Assembly (NCBI GenBank): GCA_025345505.1 | Contig: JANVCC010000040.1 | Location: forward strand, 14,989,356 to 15,053,355 | From: Todiramphus chloris collaris | Taxonomy: Eukaryota > Chordata > Aves > Coraciiformes > Alcedinidae | Length of the DNA: 64,000 nucleotides | Reading direction: 5' to 3' | Shown: positions 38,301 to 50,014 of the stretch, one piece after another | Layout: the number at the start of each line of letters is the position of its first letter | Position numbering within the stretch: position 1 is the stretch's first letter | Notes under the pieces: generated by a model | Database searches by the model: none | The model's input: the letters and a program-made list of their open reading frames with translations, nothing else | Told to the model about the DNA's origin: nothing | Translations under genes and position numbers: made by a program

Positions 38301-40840
38301 GAGTCAGCCCAAGCAGGAGGGACAGCAAACAGCAAGCCCTGCCACTGCAGCCAGGCAGCCACAGGACACGGACCTGGAGGTCCAGAACCAGAGTGATGAA
38401 CCCAAGAGTGCCAACGGGGCAGGAATAGAGAGGAAAAGGGACCCATCTTCAACCCACAGCTCAAAGAGAGGGAAGATTTTTCTCCACGCAGAGGACTGTC
38501 TGCTAAGCAGTTTTCCTTTCCCTTGCAGAAGCAGCCTAACCACCAAGCCACCAGCTCATCCCCTCCCTGCCCAAGCACTCTGAAGCCTCCTGTGTTTTCA
38601 GTCCTGCTCAGGAGGAGTGGCTGAGGAGAGCCCTCCAGAATAACTCAGCTGGGAGTGGGAACTCAAGTCTTGGAATTTGAACACCGGCCTCTCACGCTCT
38701 CAGACGAGCACTGTGCTATTGGAAATAGAAACACCAACACCTCCTCCTCGGTTGCCATCCTACTCTGCCCACAGCCCACATGAGAAGAAATTGCTCTGAA
38801 AATACTGTCACATCAGCCTCCACAGAACAAGTAGGCCAAGAAACATCTTAGCAGGGCTTAGGCATAAATGAGTCTCTAGCTGCTTGCCTAGAAACAGATG
38901 CTTATCAGAGAATTCATCTGGAGTAAACAAAAGAGCCATAAGCCATCAGTGCTACTGCAGCTCAGCAGCATCATGGCAGGAGTTCTGAGGATCTGCATTT
39001 AGGGGATAGGTACCAAAGAGACCCAGGTCTTTTTTGTAGGTGCACCTCCAGGCACGCAATTTACATCTAAAAATAGAACCCCAGTTCTGAAGTCACACAG
39101 ACATCTTTGAAAATGACACTCCAGGGATTTGACAGCATTGCCCTTCACACAAAAATGTTGCATTCCCAGTTACAGCACCAGTTGGTAACACTCAGCCCTT
39201 AAGCCTGGACAGACACACAAGCACCAAGACCCTAAATTGGTAACAAATCCCCACCAACTTCTGCAGTCTCCAGTACAGGGCGAAATAGTTGAAGAATTAT
39301 CTATTCCACAGGTAGAGCATCAGGTTCCTAATATGTTGGTCTCTGTTTCAAGCATACTGCTGAAGCTATTAGGAGGACAAATCATTTTTTGTTTTCAGTT
39401 TTAATGGGAAAAAAAGGATACTAGTTCCAACAGAAAAAAAAAAGAAAAAAAAAATCTGAAGAAGGACAGACAGAACTGGCTGAGTTCCAGCGCTAGAAAA
39501 GTCCCTTGCCCATCTGTTTCTTCTGAGAATAATCTTCTATAAAGCAGCAAACTGCCATAGCAAAAGACTTAAAAGCCACAGCATGGTCACATACACCAGG
39601 CTGGGGAACCAGGACACAACTGAAGTAGAATATAAGCTTCCTTGAGGCAATTAGATTTCAATGCAAAGCATTTCCAGATCCTTCCTAGTTTCAAAAAAAC
39701 CCTCAGAATAAGGGGTGGGAAGATGGGCACAGAAGAACAAAACACTTTGGAGGAAGGCTTACTAACACTGAAAGAAGCTGCTGAGAGCTTCTTATCTGAA
39801 AAAAATAAAAGCTGGGGCTAGACTGGGTAGAAGGTAAAAAGCAAAATCTAGTACCTGGTTGCAACTTGCCAGTTTTGAACATCTTCCAGTGGAATAATTA
39901 TTGTCAGAAAAGTGCTGTGCTTTTGGAATCTATTTCCCACAGGAATGTTTCCATTGTGATTTTGACTTCCTTCTCTCACATGCGCTTTGATAGGTCAGCA
40001 CACTTCTGGAACCAGGGGACATTGCATTTACAAAATAAAGTTTCATTCCTAAGTTTTATAAAGTAAGATTTTGCAAAGTCATCTTTGGCATTAGGAGTCT
40101 TGGTTTCATGCGAATGGGACACTTTTAACTGACAATTTAAAATACCTAAAAAGAATTTATAAGCTCCTTCCGAAAATCCAGGAGATGAAACATAATAGGC
40201 TCTACTCCAAGCAAAGGATCATAGAGCTGCTATGAACAGCTCTCGAGGACTGAGTATTTTTTAAGAAGAAAGGTGATGGGCAAGGACTAGGCAATACCTA
40301 AACAGCCTTAGGACAAAAACTGGACAAAGTTTTCAAGTTGAAAGAGGTTCAGCACAAAGAAACTGCCACTCACTTTTTGCTGCTGGATATTTAGATGAAC
40401 AGAACTTAGTGCATTCCCTGCAAATAAACAGAATCCTTCAGAGAGAATCACAACTTATTCCTCCTGCCTGGAGTTTCCACAAGCAGTGGGCAGAGAAATC
40501 CAATTCTGGCTGCTCAGATTTTTAAAAGGAGGTTGCTACCATGCAGAATGAAATGCAAAACGCTCTGAACTAATAGATTCCTGCAGCACCTTGTATTTGA
40601 CTACAAAACAGGATGATAGGTTAGCTAATCATGATGTTAGTTTATTGATTCCTGAAGCTGGAATGGTTTTGCTCAGAAAACCAAAGCCAAAAAATAACCG
40701 ATCCAAGCTTGGTTTTGTTGGGTTTTTTTTCTTCTCGTTCTAAACCTGAGTCATAAAGGCTTTGCAGAACCTGCACTGGAACAACAGTCAAAGAAAACAT
40801 CCCTGTTGAGGAACCAGTTCCACAGAAAGCTGATATCCCC
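35336..40840. other. non-coding stretch, no gene recognised
   Basis: No coding similarity was seen. It holds a CR1 piece at 38001-38170, a G-rich run at 36348-36366 and an exact interferon-type element GAAACTGAAA at 37070-37079. It may be part of the mir-146a host intron. Confidence 0.45.
38001..38170 (-). mobile_element. CR1 LINE 3'-end fragment
   Basis: The plus strand shows CACGGAATC, AGGGACCTTGGAGA, AGTCCAACCCCCCTGCC and then the upstream CR1 block GGAGACTCCACAGCCTCCC, the same order as in the 32.7-kb copy. About 170 bp remain. Confidence 0.9.
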
Positions 40841-40845
40841 TGATG

Positions 40846-41149
40846 GGGACATCCCAGCAGAGAGGGTGTTTGTGCCTGCTGTGATCTGCCATGAGCCGCA
40901 GCCTGGCCCTCTCGAGCCAGATGATTCAGCAGCTGGTTTACCACTGCCCTGCAGAAGTATTTGGTGCTGTTCTTCAGGCCTGTTCACTACATGGACTGCC
41001 TGCCCACACCTGCCCAAGCTCCTTCAGAAGGAAGGCTGCCCCATTATTCGCCCCATGGGCTGCAGAGCTGCGTATTGCTCTGGTGAGCAGTGAAGGACCC
41101 GCGGGGCCCTGCGGTTGGGATTTCCCTGCAGCTGTCCCAGGGACATCCC
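40846..41149. promoter_or_regulatory. cluster of three NF-kappaB consensus sites
   Basis: Three full matches to GGGRNWYYCC lie within about 300 bp: GGGACATCCC at 40846-40855, GGGATTTCCC at 41117-41126 and GGGACATCCC at 41140-41149. The cluster borders the CpG island at 41.44-41.97 kb, about 19 kb upstream of mir-146a on its strand. Human MIR146A transcription is NF-kappaB driven from a promoter about 17 kb upstream of its hairpin, so this is a plausible control region. Confidence 0.5.
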
Positions 41150-41439
41150 CTGCTGCGGGGACAGGCACGCGTTGCCTTGCTGCCTCTGTGGACAGCTGGG
41201 AGTTTACAGAGAAGCAGCGGCAGGATGATCTGCACTCCAGGGCCCCAGGAGCTCTGCTCCTTCTCCCCTGCGCTCCCGCTGAGGCCCTGCTGTCCTCTCT
41301 CCATCTTCCAGCACAGCTGGAAAAAAGCACTGGGATGCCAATGTTTCCTAGGATGTTTGCTTAAACCCACGAATATCCAGTGTCCCACCTACGGAAGATT
41401 ACGATCTCGCTTGGATGTCGGAAGAAATCTGAGCAGCAA

Positions 41440-41970
41440 CTACAGAGAGAAAAGCGGAAGAGAACTATTAAAAGACGCCCTCCATTGTCGCGCAGCGATC
41501 GCGCTGCCGCGGTTGACAAGAAAGCACGTTTGGTTTCGGAAGGAAGGGTCAGCCTGTCCCCTCTGGGGAGGCCAAGCCCGGAGGGAGGCCGGCAGCGCAG
41601 GGGCCGCTCCGCGCTGGGCCCTGCCCGCAGCCGCGGCCCGAGCGTGGCTGGCGCTGAGCCCGCGGGGGAGCCCCGGCAGCAGCCGCCGCCCGCCCCGCGG
41701 ATCCCGTTCGCCGGCCCCGCCGCTCCCTCTGGCGGCAACAGCGGCGGCTGCCAGAGCCTCGTCCTCGTCCTCCCGCCACCTGCTCACCACTGGGCTCGGT
41801 ACCAAGGTGCTGCTTCCTGGCCCTGCTCATGGAGCCTCCTTCACGCCTCCTCAGCCACGTCCCCTCTCCTCTCGTCTCCTCCGTTCGCTGCGCTGCCCGC
41901 ACCGCACTCTCGGGCTCCGTCCACAGCTGTCCGGCACGACCCTTCACAGTGGTGACTCTGGCTCGCACCA
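41440..41970. promoter_or_regulatory. CpG island, candidate pri-miR-146a promoter
   Basis: Dense CpG and GC-box-like sequence (TCGCGCAGCGATCGCGCTG, GCAGCCGCGGCCCG, CCCGCCCCGCGG) stands out from AT-rich flanks. No TATA box or coding similarity was seen; the long GC-rich open frames are chance. On the minus strand a GTGGTGAGC donor-like site lies at 41787. With the NF-kappaB sites next to it and mir-146a downstream on the same strand, the simplest reading is the first exon and promoter of the microRNA host transcript. A separate lncRNA is the alternative. Confidence 0.5.
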
Positions 41971-44900
41971 GTGAAACATGTTCTCCTCAAAATAACCGAA
42001 ACCGTGTAAAAAATTGTTGTCCTCGTCTTTCAAAGCTCCCTTTTGTTTGACTTTCCCCCGTTTACTCAGGGTCTGGCTCTACTGTCCACTGGAGAGGCGC
42101 TGGAGCAGCAGAGAGCAAGTTCAGCATCTCTCCAGACAGCAAAAGCCCTGCCGAGTGACTCCTGTTTCAACGCACATGCTCATGGCATTATAGGAATTGT
42201 GAACAATTATCCATGCAGTAAGCATATACAAACATGCCCGCATTTAAATTCACGCCAGCTTCTGCATTCCTGGATGAAGATTGGACCTGGACCGCAGCAC
42301 TGAGCTCAGGGTGGGCACTGCCTGGCCTCCGAGAGGCAGCAGTCTGGCAGGAAGGATCTTGCCTCCAGAAAGGCAGCCTTGTCCTTCATGCTGCCACAGC
42401 AAAGGGCTGCCCCTACCAAAGGAATAAGGTTTGTTTCCCCTGCCGGCATCAGAAGCTCCTGCATCATGGCTGTGGTGAGGAGAGACCAGTTCTCCCAGTT
42501 TGACCACTTCCCAGGAGTATCTCTTGGAGCACCGTGAGTACCATTTTGGGGCTAGTTAGAAGGACATTATGGTATTTCTATGCAGTCCTTTTCACAGGAT
42601 TCTCACAACCAGAACCCTGTCAAAGGAAATGCTTTACAGAGCAATAACCACCCAAAAAGGTGCCAACCCGCTCTGTGTACTTGCTTACAATCCAGATTGC
42701 CCAGTCAGGGTGCACAGCTACACTAAAGGTGCTCAAAGTGAGAACAAGCCCGCCAAGCAAGCATTTGTTTTCATCACAGCCATGCATTTAAAAGCCCAAA
42801 TATCTCAGATCTTTGCCGGAAACATAAAGATTAAGCAAGTAGACCAAAATACTACAAGCAGTTTTTGTGCAGGGTAGTGCTCAGACACCATTTTGAGCGC
42901 AAGCTGCATCTATTCCTGCCAATACCCCAACAGAAAACACGACTACAAGTATAAAAAGCTGTACATGTCATATCAATACTGAAACAGTTCAGGTGGGTGA
43001 TTTTTCAGTTGCCAGTGTCAACACCTAACTGAATTGGCACGAAGCAGTGCAGGATTCCCAAGTACCAGGCTCCCTGCGTCTCAGGAGACCAGCACTTCAT
43101 GGGCCAACACCAGCTCGTTTTGCAGCCCTGAGGCTACAAGAGTTTACATTTTCTGAATAGGAGACTGCTTTTGTGACTGATCTCACCCAGAGGATGCTCA
43201 ATCCACAGGCTGAGTCTCATCACAGCTTTGTTCACATGGAAGTCACAGGAACACGCGTTTTCCTTTTTCCCCAGCTAGCTGGGTTGAAAAGTACATAAAA
43301 CAGGGAAAATAAGAGCCAGCTGAAAGAAATGGATCTTTCTGATAAATGTTGACAAAAGCAAGCTTTGTAAAAGCAAAGGCTTGGCCCTGCATTAACCAGA
43401 AATCCCAACGAGAACAAAAAGCCCCGGATAAGGCACTCTACTCTAGGAAACAAAAATATTTCCAGTGACCTAAAATGTTGAATTGCTGGGAATTAACATC
43501 TAACGAAAACTGTATTTAACTTCATGATTTATCTGCTATAGAGACTTCTTACAGCCCAGAGTTACCTAAAATTGGACATTACCAGTTTAAAAGATTAAAA
43601 ATAAAAAAACCAAAAGGATCCTGGCCAGCATTTTAAAAAGCTAATACTTAGTGTTAAAAGATTGATTAATTAACATTGGTTGCAGTCTAAAGAAAACTGA
43701 TTTTTGCACGGTGTTGCTAAATACAGATTTATATTCCATACACAAGTTTCCTAGCAACACTGCTGGCTTGGTTCAGAGAAGGGCTATGTGATGAAATACA
43801 CCTTTTTGTTCTCAACTATTTACAAATAAAACCTTGAAAGCCTTGCTTGCTTCTTACTCAGACCTAACTTTGACAGGCTTGTGTTGCTTGCCAGGAGCTA
43901 TAAGAGTCACTATTTGCAGAAAATTAGATGAAACTTTCAAAAAAAGGGGTCCAGCAGAAAATATTCCTCTGTACCCAAAACACCCTCCCATCATTTTACA
44001 GACCAAAAAAAAAGGGAGGTAGGTGAAGGGAAGGACACAAAACCTACGACTGTTTCTTGTTCCCTAGACTTTGATGAAAGGATTTAGTGATTTAGACAAA
44101 GATTACACTAGTGTGAACTGATTTAGGTTGTTCTAGCATTATTACCCCATGTTCCACACTGCAGCAGCATTCATTCTCATGCAGACAGAACAGCAGTATT
44201 CCCAAGTCTCTCACACCCCTTCTCCCTGCTTTCTGCACACCCAGTCCACTGTCCCCACAAGTAACAAGCTCTCAGACTCCAAGATTTAAGTTATCACTAC
44301 CACTAGGCCTATCTGAATCATTTAATTAGCACTTTACAAATATGATACAAATGCTTCATTTTTTTTTTTAGGAAATCCTACAGCCAGGATGCATCTTTTA
44401 AATGTTAAGACAATGTGCAGGGATAACAGATGTTGACAAGGCAGAAAAAGCTTATTTGTGGAGGCTTGAATAATAGATCTAGGTGCTTGATCACAGCAAC
44501 TATTTTAAGTATATATTTGTACCATGATAAACTTCCATAACAAACAAAGCACCAGTGTGCCTCTGCAAACAGGACACGTGTTTGCATGTAGAAAGTTGCA
44601 ATCTGCATTTCTGTTGATTTTAGTGTCATATCCTTAAAGTATCTCATACCCCCTGAGTGGGTGTTTTGCATAGCAACGAATGGTTTTACCCAAGTGGCTG
44701 CATAGCAAGCAGCCATGTGATGGCACTGTGGAACCAGCTTCAGTGCCTCAGTTACAGGCATTTTTCTCTACACTTAGGCTTACACTGGTTTCTCACAGCT
44801 TGTCTGAACTTAAAGAGAAAAAGGAAGATTCATTTTTCCCCACTTTTTGTAGTTACTATGGCTGGTAGACTATACCCACCAAACTTTGATCTCAGCTGAG

Positions 44901-45089
44901 ATGGTCAAGTTATTTCAGAATTTAGAAAGATATTAAATTCAATTATCAACCAAAACCTGAAACCTCTGTATAGAATTCCCTTGTTCACAACAGTGTATTG
45001 TCTGGGTAAGTTTTGTCAGATAGTCTCCTTCTCAAAGCACTATCCTGCTACCTACATCTTGGGTCTACTGAAAATAGACACATCCATTA
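41971..45089. other. non-coding stretch between CpG island and PTTG1
   Basis: No gene was recognised. A near-consensus RFX X-box (GTTTCCTAGCAAC) lies at 43746-43758. The stretch is bounded on the right by the PTTG1 3' end. Confidence 0.45.
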
Positions 45090-45109
45090 TTACACAGGTT
45101 AGATTAGCC

Positions 45110-45115
45110 TTTATT
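45110..45115 (-). terminator. PTTG1: PTTG1 polyadenylation signal
   Basis: AATAAA on the minus strand lies 53 nt past the PTTG1 stop codon and predicts a short 3' UTR of about 75-80 nt. Confidence 0.7.
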
Positions 45116-45167
45116 AAAACACAGAACTACATGAAATTTGAACTCAATAGAAGCTTCAGAGTATGCA

Positions 45168-48100
45168 TTAAAGGTCATAATTCGGAGGTGGCATGTCAAT
45201 GATCTCATCCAGGGTAGTAAGAAAGTCAGCAGTTGATTGTAGCAAGTCTGAAAGTTAGAAATAGAGCAAATCAGTTTCTGGTAAAACCCAGAATGTCTAC
45301 CCTCTAACATAAGCTATCTCCCAGTGGACTGGCATGAGAAGGGAAATTGATGGCATAAGCCAAGTCCATCTAACTGATCAGTTAGCAACACACTGCAAGA
45401 GACTGCTTCACAACATCACTTTGGTAACTGCTCTGCAGTAGTAGGGTTGACCAGTTAAATTCAGCTTGACTATACACCAAAAGCTCTTTGATACTAGTAT
45501 ACTATCCTGATAGTAAGGACAGCAGTGGCAGTTCAATACTGCAGCCAACCAGCTTCCCTCTCAAACTGCTAATGAGGGCTGTGTGTACAGAAAATTACAC
45601 CAAGTTTCCACTTACCAGACTCCCACGATATCTCCTCAATCTTCACAGGTGAAGGAACCATGTTCACACATTTGTCATATGTCCTTTCAAATACCATGAG
45701 GGGAACACCACACAGGTTGATATTGCTTACTTTGTGCTCTTCAGGAAGATCAAAACTCTCAAAGTCTGTTTGAGAAAAGACACACTTTAGTAACAGTGTA
45801 CAGCAGCAGTACCCAGGGAAGATGCAAGCTCTCCTAGATTAAATGAAGTAGGAGCAGGTCCAAAACACAGCAGTGTCCCTTTTATGGGGTATTTATTTGC
45901 AGTTACACCTTAGTTGTCCCTAAAATCCCAGGCATTAACACTTGTCAAAAGACTAGACTGCATAGCCTAACTGCAGATGCTTTTATAATGATTGCAGAAG
46001 TTACTAAGTCAACTTCAAGCACAACATGGTTTCACCAACACTGCAGCAGTCTTTGGGACAGCAGTTTTTGCACACTCGTTTCCACACAAACCAGATGGTT
46101 CAAGGACACACTTTGAAGGACTAAGATAGCACAGCCCATTGCTGATATTTTAAGAACAGCTTTAGAAGTTAAATCTTCCAAGTATTATATCCTACAGCAG
46201 GAGGAATCTCTTCATTTACAAGTTACCATCTTGGCATACACTTAAGAGAAGTCTGTTCCTCAGTACTGTTTAAATATTCCTTGGAATACTTGTCTACTTG
46301 TTGACATTTAATGAATTAAGAGACAGTTATTATGGTTTATCTGCCACCATAATAAAGGACTCACTACTACAAATCTGGAACACAGCTACTGCAGTTAGAA
46401 ATGTTTAAACAAGAATGAGACCATTTCAGAAGTAGCAAGCACCCTTAAGGACCCTTCAAGGACTCCAGAGAAATGCAATGATAGCTTGTTTGCCACAGAA
46501 AGCTTGGCCAAAGTCTTACACCAATGTCAACACTCACAAAAGCCCTATTGTTTGTTTTAGTGACACCAATAGTTCTTACCTCTAGGATCAAAAGGAAACA
46601 TTTTTTCTATTTCTGGACAGTCTTCTTCAGCCACCATATCACAGTTTTCTAATCCATCAGTCTTCTCAGTAATCTTAAAAAGAGAAAGCCACTTTATTTG
46701 AGCTACTGCAACTTCCCATTGTAGTACCTTTGTATTGGCTTTGCTGTGCTCTACAGCCAGGAGTGCCTGCCAGGCAGTCCTCAGTTATGCCTGAATTCCA
46801 ATACCTTCAACCCAAATGAGCTGGAGATGGGAAAATGCTTGAGTTTATGTAGTGCAGTACCATAGACAGTGGTGACAATCGATGCCCTAGAACATTTCAG
46901 CTTATAATATTAAGCTCCTGATATTTAACATGCAAACAAGAGGCTAAGTCAGACTATTTTCTCTGGTGTCACTTCTTTGGCATCAGGTACCCCCATAGCT
47001 GCTGTGCTCCTTGTGCCTGTGTAGGTGCACCGGTTTTGCCAGTAAGTTATTTTTCTTCACAGAATCACAGAACATCAGGGGCTGGAAGGGACCTTGAAAG
47101 ATTATCTAGTCCAACCCCCCTGCCAGAGCAAGGTCACCTCTACCAGATGACACAGGAACACATCCAGGCAGCTTTTGAATATCTCCAGAGATATTTTTCT
47201 TCATCAGATGCCATGTTTTGGATTCATGATTAAAACAGTGCTGATAACACACAGCTTTTCTAGCTGCTGCTGACCAGTGCTTACACAGCATCAAGGCCTT
47301 TTCTGCTTCTCACAAGCCCACCAGTGAGAAGTCTGGGGTGCCCACCACACCTTCCTTTCTCCAACAGGTCACCCACAGCAGTGGGTCCCTCTGGGCCAGG
47401 CTGCTGGTTAAAGTTCAGAAAGCCACAGCACCTCCAGCTCCAGGGACACTGGGGCTGCAAAAGCCACACCAAGGGGAGCACAGTACTGCATCTCTCCCTC
47501 CACACCTTCCCTTCCCAAATGGGCCACCCATTGTGCTGGCACAGCTGACCCCAGGGATATTCCAGACCATTGAAATCATGTTAAACCATGAAAACCAGTG
47601 GGGAATTTTGCTAGGGCTGCCACTTGTCTGGCACTGGCAAAGCATCAGTCAGCTAGTGGTGATAAGTTACTTTTTTCTTTAAAACTTTTAATTAAGTTGC
47701 CTTAATCTCAACCCACAATTTCCTCACTTTTACCTTTCCAATTTTCTCCCCCATCCCACCAAGGGGGGAGCCAGCAAGACCCTGAGTGGTGCTTTGCTGC
47801 TTGCCAGGGTTAAGCCACAATAGTAGTAAGCTATGCACTTCCCCTCTACTGTATAAGCGTGTCGTACTCACTTTGTTTGCAATGCAAGGCTGGTTTTTCT
47901 GTCTTGTCTTTTCCATCTTGCTCGTGACTCCTTCAGTTCTATTCACATTTCCAAGAGCCTTTCTGAGAGAGTGAGATTTTGCTGGAGATGCACTGATTGT
48001 TTTTTTAGGAAGTGGAGTTTTAACCTGTGTTCTTTCAGATAAGACTTTTGCTGGAGGGGGGTGTGGGGAAGGAAAAAAAAAAACACCATATCAACCCTAA

Positions 48101-48444
48101 AGCTTGCTTCAGTAACTGCATATGCTGGAAAACTGGTTGTCATAAAAATCATTGTTCACCATTTCTAACTCAGGAGCATAAGCCCCACCTATCAAAAAAC
48201 AGCACAGAGGGATCTTCATTTTACTAGTAACTGATAAGGTTAGCAGAATTAGGTAAGTTGATATATGACTAGAAAGCTATTAATGTTCAAAACAACGATT
48301 AGGAAAACAGGATTTATGCATTTCACTTGATTCCTTACAGGCTTAGGACAACATATACATACAAGATCCCGAAGGGAGTCTCAGCCGATTCTTAGCAGCA
48401 CCAACTTCACCATTCTCCTTATCAATAAAGATCAGTGTCGCCAT
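45168..48444 (-). CDS. PTTG1: securin (PTTG1), five coding exons
   Basis: Securin binds and inhibits separase until anaphase, when APC/C ubiquitinates it and frees separase to cut cohesin. Coding exons, in order on the minus strand: 48444-48363, 48050-47872, 46673-46580, 45765-45616 and 45247-45168. They total 585 nt, 194 residues plus stop, with GT...AG borders and consistent phases; human securin has 202. The start MATLIFIDKENGE matches the human N-terminus. The KEN box is residues 9-11 and the destruction box RKALGNVN is 57-64. The separase pseudosubstrate PEIEKMFPF is 107-115, followed by DFESFDLPEEH. The C-terminus LLQSTADFLTTLDE is conserved, but the last residues (PPPNYDL) differ from mammals, and only part of the human PxxP region is kept (VPSPVK). 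The gene is head to head with SLU7. Confidence 0.97.
47060..47195 (-). mobile_element. CR1 LINE 3'-end fragment in a PTTG1 intron
   Basis: CACAGAATCACAG, GGGGCTGGAAGGGACCTTG and AGTCCAACCCCCC on the plus strand mark a minus-strand CR1 3' end, about 135 bp, 5'-truncated. It sits in the PTTG1 intron between coding exons 2 and 3, in the same orientation as the gene. Confidence 0.92.
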
Positions 48445-49209
48445 CTTCAGGTGATCACTCCGGAAAGCCCTTCCAGGAAAAAGAAGAAATCATTCTCGGC
48501 CTTTCTTCCATCACAGCACACTTTTTAAACAAAACACATTAAAGACAACATAACTGCCATGTGCTGATCCCTAGAGAAGGGAGAACTAACCCACACTTCA
48601 CACCATTTGATAGAAGTTTAGCTGCAAACCCTTACGTTTGAAGACATCAGTGCGTGTAATAGGTTTGCTGTCCCAAAGGGGATTACAAGTTTGGGAAGGT
48701 ATCAAGGTCTCACTAGCAGTCCTACAGAGGAAGATAATGCCTCTGGTCGGCTTTGTCACTGCTTCACAGTGCTTAACAGCTTCCTCCGTACAGGAAGAGG
48801 ACATCTCCTAGCTTCACAAGTCACTCTGTAGCACTCAAAAGAAATGCCAGGTGCTTTACCAGCCGAGACGGCTTTTCCCCAGGAAAAGAAACCATTGCAA
48901 GCTCCGCACAAAGAGGTGACTTCTCCCCTGCTCTCCAGCCCCAGGCTGGGCACCCTGCGCTAGGGAGGAGAGCCAGGCAGCTCCCTCCTGCACCTTCTCA
49001 CCGCCGCGATACAAGGGGGCCAGGGGAACGCTGCGGGAAAAGCTGCTTCCGACTGCCCCAGCTCCAAGGGAAAAAGCCCCAGCGCAAAGCCGACAGCCGC
49101 GGGCCTCGGCACTCGCTTAAGGCGCCTCCCGGCCACAGCAGCCCCCACCCCCGGCTTTAGCCAGACCGCTCCCCCGCCGTCCCAGCCCTCCCCGACCGGC
49201 CCCGCTCAC

Positions 49210-49290
49210 CCCAAGGCCGCCGGCAGCACTGGGACCAGAGACAGCTCAACGACCGAGCCTCGGAACGCAGCCCCCAGCCGCGCAGCCGCC
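49210..49290 (-). other. PTTG1: PTTG1 non-coding first exon (predicted)
   Basis: On the minus strand a donor G|GTGAGC ends the exon at 49210 within the CpG island. The ATG exon 0.74 kb downstream has an acceptor-like TTTTTCCTGGAAG that would start it near 48469, giving a 5' UTR split by one intron. The transcription start is not visible; about 49270-49300 is a guess from the CCAAT/TTTAAA positions. Confidence 0.5.
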
Positions 49291-49545
49291 CCCAGCCTTT
49301 AAACCGCCTCCGCGGCGCCCATTGGCCGCTTCGGCCGACGCTCGGCAGCCGATTGGCTCAGCCGCGCCGCGCTCGCGCTCGCGCTCTCGCTCTCCCCCTC
49401 TCGCTCTCTCGCCCTCGTCCCCGCGCCTCCCGCCGCTCCCCGCGCGGCGTCTGCGGGGCGGGCCTCAGCCCGGCACCTCCCTGCCGTTGTGACGTCACAG
49501 AGGCGCCCCGGCAGTGACGCAGCGCAGGAGGGGTAGAAGTGAGGC
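49290..49545. promoter_or_regulatory. bidirectional PTTG1/SLU7 CpG-island promoter
   Basis: The interval between the two divergent first exons is GC-rich without a canonical TATA box. Towards PTTG1 it has two CCAAT boxes (ATTGG on the plus strand at 49321-49325 and 49352-49356), spaced 31 bp as in NF-Y-bound G2/M promoters, and TTTAAA at 49298-49303, a known variant of the cell-cycle homology region. Towards SLU7 it has a GC box GGGGCGGGC at 49455-49463 and a CRE at 49490-49497. A (CG)CTCGCGCTCT-type tract lies between, at 49366-49412. The layout predicts G2/M-peaking PTTG1 and constitutive SLU7 expression. Confidence 0.75.
49490..49497 (+). promoter_or_regulatory. perfect CRE (TGACGTCA)
   Basis: The palindromic CREB/ATF site lies in the shared promoter about 50-90 bp before the SLU7 first-exon donor. 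A half-site-like TGACGC follows at 49514. Confidence 0.7.
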
Positions 49546-49580
49546 CGCGGCGGAGTGCGGGGGGCAGTGCGGCCTGGCCG
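49540..49580 (+). other. SLU7: SLU7 non-coding first exon (predicted)
   Basis: A strong donor (GGCCG|GTGAGC) ends the exon at 49580. The next exon begins at 50002 after TTTCCGTCACAG and holds the ATG at 50015. The transcription start is approximate. Confidence 0.55.
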
Positions 49581-50014
49581 GTGAGCGGGGCTGCGGGGCG
49601 GGGGCTCATCCTCGGTGTAGCCGCCTCTCGGGTAGCCGATCCTCGGGTAGCCGCCTCTCGGTAGCCGCCTCGGGCTCGGGGGAGGTACCCGCGTCTCGGA
49701 GGCCGGGCTCGGGCCCCGGTGGGTCGCTGCTTCCTCCAGGCCGCTCTCGCCTCGCCGCCGGGACAGGCGTAGGCCCGGGTCTGCGCGTCGTGCGGGGCCT
49801 GCCGCGGGTCGTCTCCGTCGCTTGCGCTCGGGAAGAGAAGCATGTTAAGGGCACATTTGTTTTTTCCGCACCGGTACTGATCTTTGTGGGAAGACGCGTC
49901 GAAAACACGGCGTCAGTAGGGCGTTCTGGCTTCCCTCCGCTGGTGCGGAGACCCGCGCTGGCAGAGGGTGTTGATCCGTACGCGCTTTGTTTCCGTCACA
50001 GGGCGAAAGCCAGG

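Noticed and set aside
41090..41974. 294-codon open frame across the 41.5-kb CpG island
   Set aside because: Several frames on both strands are open here because GC-rich sequence has few stops; the translation is low-complexity Ala/Pro/Ser/Arg with no recognised domain.
43746..43758. GTTTCCTAGCAAC as an RFX X-box regulatory site
   Set aside because: One mismatch to the core and no nearby start site; noted only as a motif.
49358..49908. Arg/Ala/Gly-rich minus-strand open frames in the PTTG1/SLU7 promoter
   Set aside because: Chance open frames in a CpG island; the region is a divergent promoter with non-coding first exons.
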